From the NCBI GenBank assembly GCA_030531025.1, contig JAUMTV010000104.1, positions 1 through 10,680 on the forward strand: a stretch of DNA of 10,680 nt. Direction: 5' to 3'. Shown here in pieces: positions 6,000 to 10,680 of the stretch (position 1 is its first letter; every line of letters begins with the position of its first letter). A program made the translations under genes and the position numbers. The notes beneath the pieces were generated by a model, which worked only from the letters and a program-made list of their open reading frames with translations, was not told the origin of the DNA and ran no database searches. This DNA is from Turicibacter sp. (GTDB taxonomy: Bacteria; Bacillota; Bacilli; MOL361; Turicibacteraceae).

Positions 6000-7946
6000 T
6001 TGAAAAAAAGACTCTTAGGAATTGGTATTGGTACATTTTTTATCGTTTGTTGCTTAATAATTGGAGTGGCTTTTGCATCATTTTTTAATAAATCAGTCAG
6101 TCAACAATTTTTGGACATCATTGATAACGAGCCTAACTATCAATTTACACCGAAAGAATTAAAAGAATATGAAATAAAAATTGAGCAAGAGCTAGCGAAT
6201 GCGGAGTCGAGAGCCTTATTATCTGAAATTTATTACGTACTTGGGAAATTGGATGCGTTACAAGAAGAGTATGAACAGTCTAATATTAATTTATTAAATG
6301 CATTAACGTTATCTGATCAGCTTGTTTTGAAGTTAGAAGTGAGAATTTATCAAGAATTAGCGACAAATTATATCAAATTATCTGATACCGATAAAGGATA
6401 TCAATTTTTTGAAAAAGCGAATGAACTTGTTCATCAATTAAATGATAAACAGGCTAAGGCCACGTTATATAGTGACTTTGCCAGGGCGTTAATCTTTAAT
6501 ACGGATCATTTAAGTTTTCCCATTCATTTAATGAATCAAGTATCTGCTTTAGTTGAAGATAGTTATCACCAAGTCAATGCTCAATTGTTATTATCATTAA
6601 TTTATAAAAAGAGTGGTTTGTATGATCTTGCATTAAATGAATTAATCAAAGCCTTAGATATATGTGTTACTCATCAATATAGCTATTTAGAGCGTGACAT
6701 TTTAAGAAAAATGAGTATTCTTTATTTTATGGCCGGTCATTATAAAGAATCAAATGAAACGCTAGAGACTTATTTTAATTTGATTGATCATCAAACGGCG
6801 ATTGAAATGGTTGGGATGCGACTACAAAATACGTACTTATTAAATGGATATGAAGAAGTAATGAAAGAGATACAGCTATTAGAAGAAGTTATAGTAGATC
6901 TTCCAGTGGAAGTGGTAGAGAGATATAACATGGCAAAGGACTTTGCGCTCATTTATATTGATTTTCAAGAACAACGATATGAGGAAAGTTTGAAGTATTT
7001 ACATGAATTTGAGCAGTTAAAACAAGAGGAATTAAATAATGAAGTTATGAATCTGTGGTTAGCAAAGTTCAGATTAGACATAGACTACCAAATGGGTAAC
7101 AGTCAGACAGATTATCTTGAAGCTTATCAAACATTATTTGATGAAGTATGGAATTTAAATGAAATTAGAGATGAGAAGTTTATTTTATTAGAGGCAATTA
7201 TGGATACATTAGTTTCATTAGGTGATTATGAAACAATTTATCAATATATGAGTATGCGTCAAACCGTGTTATCGAATGAACTAGAAGGAGTATCCTCACT
7301 GACAGACGTTATTCAAAATCAAGATACTAATGTAGCACTAACTGAAAACTGGAATATCATTAGGATATTAACTTTTATCCTTTATAACGTCATCCTAATG
7401 GGAGTTGGTGGATTAATTTATGCATTTTATCGTTATATTCATCGAATTAATGTCTTAAAGCGCCTCGTTCAAGAGAGTAAAGGTTTAGATCCACTTACAC
7501 AAACATTAACAAAGGAAGAACTTTACAAACAACTTGAATTTGAATGTGGGCAATTTAAAGAGTTTCGTTTTTTAGTGATTGATATCGATGATTTTACGTC
7601 TTATAATGAAACCTTTGGTTATTTAGCAGGGGATAAAATCTTAAAAGAAATAGCTAATATATTAAAAAAACATTTTCCAGATGCTTATATTTCACGTCAC
7701 TTAGGACAAAAGTTTATTATTGTGACGGAATATGGGGATGATGAACAATTAAGAGATGTTATGACGGCTGTCAAGAAGGATATAGAGACCAATTCGATTG
7801 TAACAGAAAAAAGAGTGATCACCTTTTGTATGGGGATGAGTAAAGGGCCGTTAATGAATATGCTTGATATTGATGATCAAATCAAATTAGCGAGTAAAAA
7901 ACTTAATATCTCGAAAAAACGTGGAAAAGGAATTTGTACGATGTGA
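6000..7946 (+). CDS. Paralogous membrane TPR-repeat protein with degenerate GGDEF domain
   Basis: A 648-residue paralogue of the protein at 510-2375. The TTG start at 6000 has AGGAGG (5986-5991) 8 bases upstream. TM1 is about residues 5-27 and a helical TPR-like region spans about 60-440. TM2 is about 453-478 and is followed by basic residues. A GGDEF-like domain covers about 497-645. That domain keeps DPLTQT (497 on), DIDDF with Asp528, and YNETFGYLAGDKIL, closely matching YNETYGYLTG in the first protein. At the signature position it has LGQKF (568-572) instead of GGDEF, so the second metal ligand is lost and no catalysis is expected. Topology places the repeats outside the cell and the pseudo-GGDEF domain inside. 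It has its own promoter and terminator, so it is a single-gene unit. The two copies suggest duplication, then divergence of sensing regions. Its function is unknown; signalling or scaffold roles are inferred. Confidence 0.9.
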   Translation: MKKRLLGIGIGTFFIVCCLIIGVAFASFFNKSVSQQFLDIIDNEPNYQFTPKELKEYEIKIEQELANAESRALLSEIYYVLGKLDALQEEYEQSNINLLNALTLSDQLVLKLEVRIYQELATNYIKLSDTDKGYQFFEKANELVHQLNDKQAKATLYSDFARALIFNTDHLSFPIHLMNQVSALVEDSYHQVNAQLLLSLIYKKSGLYDLALNELIKALDICVTHQYSYLERDILRKMSILYFMAGHYKESNETLETYFNLIDHQTAIEMVGMRLQNTYLLNGYEEVMKEIQLLEEVIVDLPVEVVERYNMAKDFALIYIDFQEQRYEESLKYLHEFEQLKQEELNNEVMNLWLAKFRLDIDYQMGNSQTDYLEAYQTLFDEVWNLNEIRDEKFILLEAIMDTLVSLGDYETIYQYMSMRQTVLSNELEGVSSLTDVIQNQDTNVALTENWNIIRILTFILYNVILMGVGGLIYAFYRYIHRINVLKRLVQESKGLDPLTQTLTKEELYKQLEFECGQFKEFRFLVIDIDDFTSYNETFGYLAGDKILKEIANILKKHFPDAYISRHLGQKFIIVTEYGDDEQLRDVMTAVKKDIETNSIVTEKRVITFCMGMSKGPLMNMLDIDDQIKLASKKLNISKKRGKGICTM

Positions 7947-7971
7947 AAATCATGCTTAGGCATGATTTTTT
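7946..7971 (+). terminator. Rho-independent terminator of the second TPR/GGDEF gene
   Basis: AAAATCATGC (7946-7955) pairs with GCATGATTTT (7960-7969) around loop TTAG and runs into six T (7966-7971). The hairpin begins in the last base of the stop codon. Confidence 0.88.
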
Positions 7972-7980
7972 CATTCGTTC

Positions 7981-8009
7981 TTGATTTTTATTAATCTTTC
8001 TCGTACATT
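7981..8009 (+). promoter_or_regulatory. Possible promoter of the Old Yellow Enzyme gene
   Basis: TTGATT (7981-7986) and TACATT (8004-8009) are 17 bp apart and lie between the preceding terminator and the ATG at 8033. Each matches four of six consensus bases, so the evidence is modest and mostly positional. Confidence 0.4.
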
Positions 8010-8032
8010 AGTCATCAGAAGGAAGTGAGAGG

Positions 8033-9076
8033 ATGAATTTGTTTGAACCTATTCAATTAAAACACTTAAAGTTAAAAAATGGTTTTGTTTGTTCGGCGAC
8101 ACATGATTATCTTCAAAAAGAAGATGGGCTCATGAGTCAAGCTCAACAAAGCGTATATGAACAATTAGCTAAACATCAAGTTGGGCTAATTATAAGTGGG
8201 CATTTATATGTCTCTAAAAAAGGACAAGCTTCAAACGATCAAAATGGAATTGATTGTGATGACATTTTACCACGTATGAAAGAAGTCGTTGAAGCCGTTC
8301 ATCAATAAGGGGGCTGCTTTATTGCTCAGCTTGCTCATGCGGGTGCAAAAGCAAGAGTAGAAGAACCACTTGGTCCTTCAGTTTTAGAATTAAGAGAAGG
8401 TTGTCCCTCAAAAGAAATGACGAAACAAGACATTGAGGAAGTTAAAGTTGCTTTTGTTGAGGCAGCTAAACGTGCGAAGGAAGTCGGATTTGATGGTGTT
8501 CAAGTTCATATGGCACACGGTTATTTATTAAGTGAATTTACAACTGAGATGTATAATAAGAGAACGGATGAATATGGAGGAAATCGTGAAAACCGATTCC
8601 GTTTACCAAAAGAAATTATCTTAGGCATCCAAGAAGCTTGTGGAAGTGATTATCCCATCTTTGTTAAAATTAATAGTAATGCACTAATGGATGATGAAGC
8701 GTATGAACAAGATTTAATTTATTATGTTAAGCAATTTGAAGCATTCGGGATTGAAGCGGTTGAATTAAGCGGTTGTGATTTTTCGAGTAAAAAACGTAGT
8801 GAGCATGTTTATTATCTAAAACGTGCTCAATTATTAAAAACAAAAGTTAATGTTCCACTAATTTTAGTTGGTGGTATTCGAACGCTAGATGATGTAAAAG
8901 CTGTGAAGGAAGCGGGAATTGATCTTGTCTCATTAAGTCGTCCCTTTATTTGTGAACCTGATTTCGTTGAGAAATTGCAAGAAAATCAATCGTCTCAGTG
9001 CTTAAGTTGTAATCAATGTTTCGGTCTTTATTATCGAAAAGGAAAACGTTGTGTGAGACATCAGTCATCAGTTTAA
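8033..9076 (+). pseudogene. Old Yellow Enzyme-type NADH:flavin oxidoreductase, interrupted by an in-frame TAA
   Basis: One reading frame of 348 codons, about the normal length for this FMN-dependent ene-reductase family, with a single in-frame TAA at 8306-8308 (codon 92). The two parts (8033-8308 and 8309-9076) stay in the same frame. The first part begins NLFEPIQLKHLKLKNG, and the break falls in AVHQ-stop-GGCFIAQLAHAGAK, where the family continues without interruption. The second part has the FMN/substrate-binding pair in VHMAHGYLLSEF, then RTDEYGG, the barrel motif LVGGIRT, and a cysteine-rich end CLSCNQC. AAGGA lies 9 bases before the ATG at 8033. No SD supports restart at ATG 8417, and such a product would lack the N-terminal part of the barrel. 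A recent pseudogene or a sequencing error is likeliest. Readthrough is possible but unsupported. Confidence 0.88.
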
Positions 9077-9090
9077 TCTGATGACTTTTT
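9063..9090 (+). terminator. Terminator overlapping the end of the oxidoreductase gene
   Basis: AGTCATCAG (9063-9071) pairs with CTGATGACT (9078-9086) and runs into TTTTT (9086-9090). The gene's TAA stop (9074-9076) lies in the loop. Confidence 0.85.
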
Positions 9091-9338
9091 AATTGGTAAT
9101 ATCTAATACAACCAAAGTTGTGAGATTATGATAAACTATAACTATATAAGTCTATATAAGTTTTAGCTGGACTATAGGATGTCTTTATAAAGAAAGGATA
9201 TCAGTAGTTTTGTTTGCCACCTTAGATGTAGAATACTTATCTGTTTATATATAGATTTAACAAGTCAATCATTTAGGTTAAAAATCAGATAGGCTTGATT
9301 CATGAGGGGACTAAAAGGATGTGAAGATGAAAAGAAAC
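9091..9338. other. Intergenic stretch with decayed copies of the repeat modules
   Basis: No gene is visible in this AT-rich gap. It contains pieces of the module family seen at the window ends. Positions 9143-9164 match 10490-10511 in 19 of 22 bases (TATATAAGTC...ATAAGTTTT). CTGGACTATAG at 9167-9177 matches the linker at 10627-10637. CTGTTTATATATA at 9241-9253 is identical to 10483-10495. A clear promoter for the downstream TPR gene could not be identified. Confidence 0.6.
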
Positions 9339-9351
9339 AGGAGGTAAAGTC

Positions 9352-10140
9352 ATGAAAAAATGGCTATTTTCCATTAAGACATGGATTCAAACATATAAGC
9401 GTCACTTAATTATTGGCAGCCTAGGGCTTATTTTGTTAATTGGGATAGGGATTTTTGTATTTAACTATCGATTATCACAAGTCTTTCAAGCGGCTATGAC
9501 TTATTATGAAGATAATGATTTAATGAGCTTTGAAAAAATTCGTTATGAACTTTATGCGACACAAGGAAAAAAGTTTGATGAGTTTTTAATGCAAGAAGCA
9601 CAGAAAACATTAGATCAATTTAAAGAAAATGAAATGACTTATTATGAGGCGATAGGCACTGCTAAACGCATCGAATCATTTGCAAATCGTTCTTCTAATA
9701 TTCAAAGCTATCAAGAAAAAATTGAAGAGTTAAAACAATCAAGAAAGGCCTTTGATCAAGCGGAGGCTTATGCAATAGAAAAAGAGTGGGAATCTGCTTA
9801 TCATTACTATCAACAAGTCGTTGAGTGGGATCCGAACTATGAAAAAGCACAACAATTAGCAGATTCAGCGAAACGTTGGTGGCTGCAACAGATTTTGGTT
9901 GAAGCCATCGCCTATTACGAAGAGGGAGACTATGAACAATCGTTATCAAAAATTGATGAAGGATTAGCACTATCCCCTGATCATGAAACATTTTTAGATT
10001 TAAAAGACGATGTGCACCTAGCTATGACAAAAGGTGAAACTGAAAACAAATGGAGCGAATTTAAAGATAAAATTACATCTTCCATTCAATCAGGAATAGA
10101 AAGCTTACAAAACATTTTTAATAAGATTTTCAAAAGATAA
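9352..10140 (+). CDS. Single-pass membrane protein with TPR-like repeats
   Basis: A 262-residue protein starting at ATG 9352, with a perfect AGGAGG (9339-9344) 7 bases upstream. A basic N-terminus (residues 1-18) leads into one hydrophobic helix, about 19-38, so by the positive-inside rule the rest is probably extracytoplasmic. The body is charged and helical, with coiled-coil-like character about 90-135. It carries two TPR-like units: about 133-170 (AEAYAIEKEWESAYHYYQQV, then DPNY) and about 182-217 (AIAYYEEGDYEQSLSKID, then LSPDH). The last 35 residues look like an amphipathic helix ending FNKIFKR. No enzymatic motif is visible. It is unrelated in detail to the two TPR/GGDEF proteins but shares membrane anchoring and repeat type. 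An envelope scaffold or protein-interaction role is inferred. A decayed LCP gene lies just downstream; no terminator was recognised between them. Confidence 0.85.
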   Translation: MKKWLFSIKTWIQTYKRHLIIGSLGLILLIGIGIFVFNYRLSQVFQAAMTYYEDNDLMSFEKIRYELYATQGKKFDEFLMQEAQKTLDQFKENEMTYYEAIGTAKRIESFANRSSNIQSYQEKIEELKQSRKAFDQAEAYAIEKEWESAYHYYQQVVEWDPNYEKAQQLADSAKRWWLQQILVEAIAYYEEGDYEQSLSKIDEGLALSPDHETFLDLKDDVHLAMTKGETENKWSEFKDKITSSIQSGIESLQNIFNKIFKR

Positions 10141-10169
10141 TATGGTATCATTTCTTAACTAAAAGGGAT

Positions 10170-10372
10170 ATGGATTTTGGTGTTGATAAAAATGGGGATC
10201 AAAAGATGGGCGTAGTGATGCAATGAAAATTTTATCACTCGATGCTAAAAATAATATCGCAAAGATTACATGGATTTAGCATGATACATTAAGTTATATT
10301 CCAGTGGTAAAGCAAGATTTTGAAAAATTAAATCATGCCTATGCTTATGGTGGAGCTGATTTAGCGCTACTA
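10170..10372 (+). pseudogene. Fragment of an LytR-CpsA-Psr (LCP) cell-wall ligase gene
   Basis: Translation gives GVDKNGDQ, then after one missing base in the A-run at 10201-10204, DGRSDAMKILSLDAKNN followed by ITWI-stop-HDTLSYIP and KLNHAYAYGGADLAL. These match the core of LCP proteins, which attach teichoic acid or other glycopolymers to peptidoglycan: GVD, GRSD, the SIPRDT-like arginine segment and NHAYAYGG. The frameshift, an internal TAG (10277-10279) at the normally conserved RDT segment, loss of the N-terminal anchor, and loss of everything after about ADLAL make it non-functional. The right break coincides with the start of the repeat at about 10369, suggesting that repeat arrival or rearrangement removed the rest. 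No database check was possible. Confidence 0.75.
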
Positions 10373-10430
10373 TAGTCTGCCTTGAACTCCCTACCAGTGG
10401 AGGATACATGCTCCGCATGGTAGGTGACCC
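10369..10430 (-). repeat. Linker plus module A, inverted relative to the left array
   Basis: The reverse complement reads as module A (GGTCACC header, outer stem CCTACCA/TGGTAGG) followed by the AGTTCAAGGCAGACTATAGT linker of the left array. Module A is 10389-10429 and the linker 10369-10388. The inner hairpin is CATGC-GGA-GCATG, where left copies have TAA or GAA. One other base differs (GGATAC versus GGAAAC). It abuts the LCP fragment. Confidence 0.9.
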
Positions 10431-10463
10431 ACGGCACAACTATCAGACATTTAGTGTGTCGTG
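10430..10463. other. Imperfect hairpin between repeat modules
   Basis: CACGGCACA (10430-10438) pairs with TGTGTCGTG (10455-10463) with one G-T type mismatch, and an alternative shorter fold uses TATCA/TGATA. It lies between modules A and D, is not found elsewhere in the window, and may be another module of the mosaic or unrelated sequence. Confidence 0.4.
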
Positions 10464-10482
10464 ATAAATGTAGATTTTATTT

Positions 10483-10527
10483 CTGTTTATATATAAGTCC
10501 AGATAAGTTTTTCATATCAGAAAACTT
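10483..10527 (-). repeat. Module D, inverted copy
   Basis: Reverse complement of the left module D: an AAGTTTT/AAAACTT stem (10505-10511 and 10521-10527) and the conserved CTTATCTGGACTTA tail on the minus strand. The loop differs from the left copy. On the minus strand it follows module B, whereas the left copy follows A', so D can join different partners. Confidence 0.75.
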
Positions 10528-10530
10528 TTA

Positions 10531-10580
10531 AATCCCTAGCAATGGTCGATTGTTTTACAAGTAAAACTGCTAGGTGACCC
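10531..10580 (-). repeat. Module B, inverted 50-bp exact copy
   Basis: The reverse complement is identical by eye to 123-172 and 239-288: GGGTCACC header, outer stem CCTAGCA/TGCTAGG and inner stem TTTTAC/GTAAAA. It lies directly next to module A' at 10581. Confidence 0.93.
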
Positions 10581-10625
10581 AAGCCCTACTAATGGAGGAA
10601 ACATGCTTCGCATGGTAGGTGACCC
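10581..10625 (-). repeat. Module A', inverted 45-bp exact copy of 289-333
   Basis: The reverse complement matches 289-333 over 45 bases, including the variant triloop GAA and the CATTAGTAGGGCTT end that set A' apart from the other A copies. A shared variant shows the two arrays exchange or inherit specific subtypes. Confidence 0.93.
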
Positions 10626-10672
10626 CTGGACTATAGTCTGTCTTAGTATTAAAGCAATCGATTAACTAAGAC
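10626..10672. repeat. Linker palindrome and terminal hairpin at the right edge
   Basis: CTGGACTATAGTCTG (10627-10641 region) repeats the linker palindrome GACTATAGTC of the left array. It is followed by an 8-bp perfect inverted repeat, GTCTTAGT (10640-10647) and ACTAAGAC (10665-10672). The array may continue past the window. Confidence 0.6.
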
Positions 10673-10680
10673 TGATGTAG

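Noticed and set aside
5820..6000. LytTR regulator binding sites in the divergent promoter region
   Set aside because: No convincing pair of direct repeats with the expected spacing was seen by eye.
8417..9076. Independent short oxidoreductase gene
   Set aside because: It is the in-frame continuation of the gene starting at 8033, has no SD, and would miss the first third of the barrel.
9695..9991. Minus-strand 98-codon frame
   Set aside because: It lies inside the TPR membrane protein gene, has no SD, and its composition reflects the opposite strand of a coding region.

Overview
The window is low-GC DNA with AGGAGG-type ribosome binding sites, frequent TTG starts, compact hairpin terminators and protein families typical of Bacillota (AgrC-type kinase, LytTR regulator, an LCP-protein remnant). 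A gut Bacillota such as Turicibacter or a relative is my impression. That genus guess rests on overall look, not on a diagnostic marker.

Layout. Positions 1-377 hold a mosaic of hairpin-forming repeats, including a perfect 116-bp tandem duplication; the array continues past the left edge. A terminator overlapped by a promoter (438-474) leads into a probable operon. It encodes a membrane protein with TPR-like repeats and a catalytically degenerate GGDEF domain (510-2375), a LytTR response regulator (2427-3131), and an AgrC-type membrane histidine kinase (3197-4867). A bidirectional terminator separates this from a convergent short-chain dehydrogenase (4912-5820, minus strand). Across a divergent promoter region lies a paralogue of the first TPR/GGDEF protein (6000-7946). 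Next come an Old Yellow Enzyme gene broken by one in-frame stop (8033-9076), an intergenic stretch with decayed repeat pieces, and a single-pass membrane TPR protein (9352-10140). The window ends with a decayed LytR-CpsA-Psr (LCP) gene fragment cut off by more copies of the left-end repeats, now in opposite orientation (10369-10672).

How it may work together. The two TPR/GGDEF proteins share one topology: a short cytoplasmic N-terminus, TM1, about 400 extracytoplasmic residues of helical repeats, TM2, and a cytoplasmic GGDEF fold with the GGDEF signature replaced (KGHQF and LGQKF). One is in line with a kinase and a regulator, so the inferred unit is an envelope-sensing system in which the TPR/pseudo-GGDEF protein is an accessory sensor or scaffold rather than a c-di-GMP synthase. 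This is inference from gene order and motif loss.

The repeats are the other notable content. At least three module types share a GGTCACC header and a closing TAGGG. Their stems keep pairing while the sequence changes, and exact 45- and 50-bp copies occur in inverted orientation about 10.2 kb apart.
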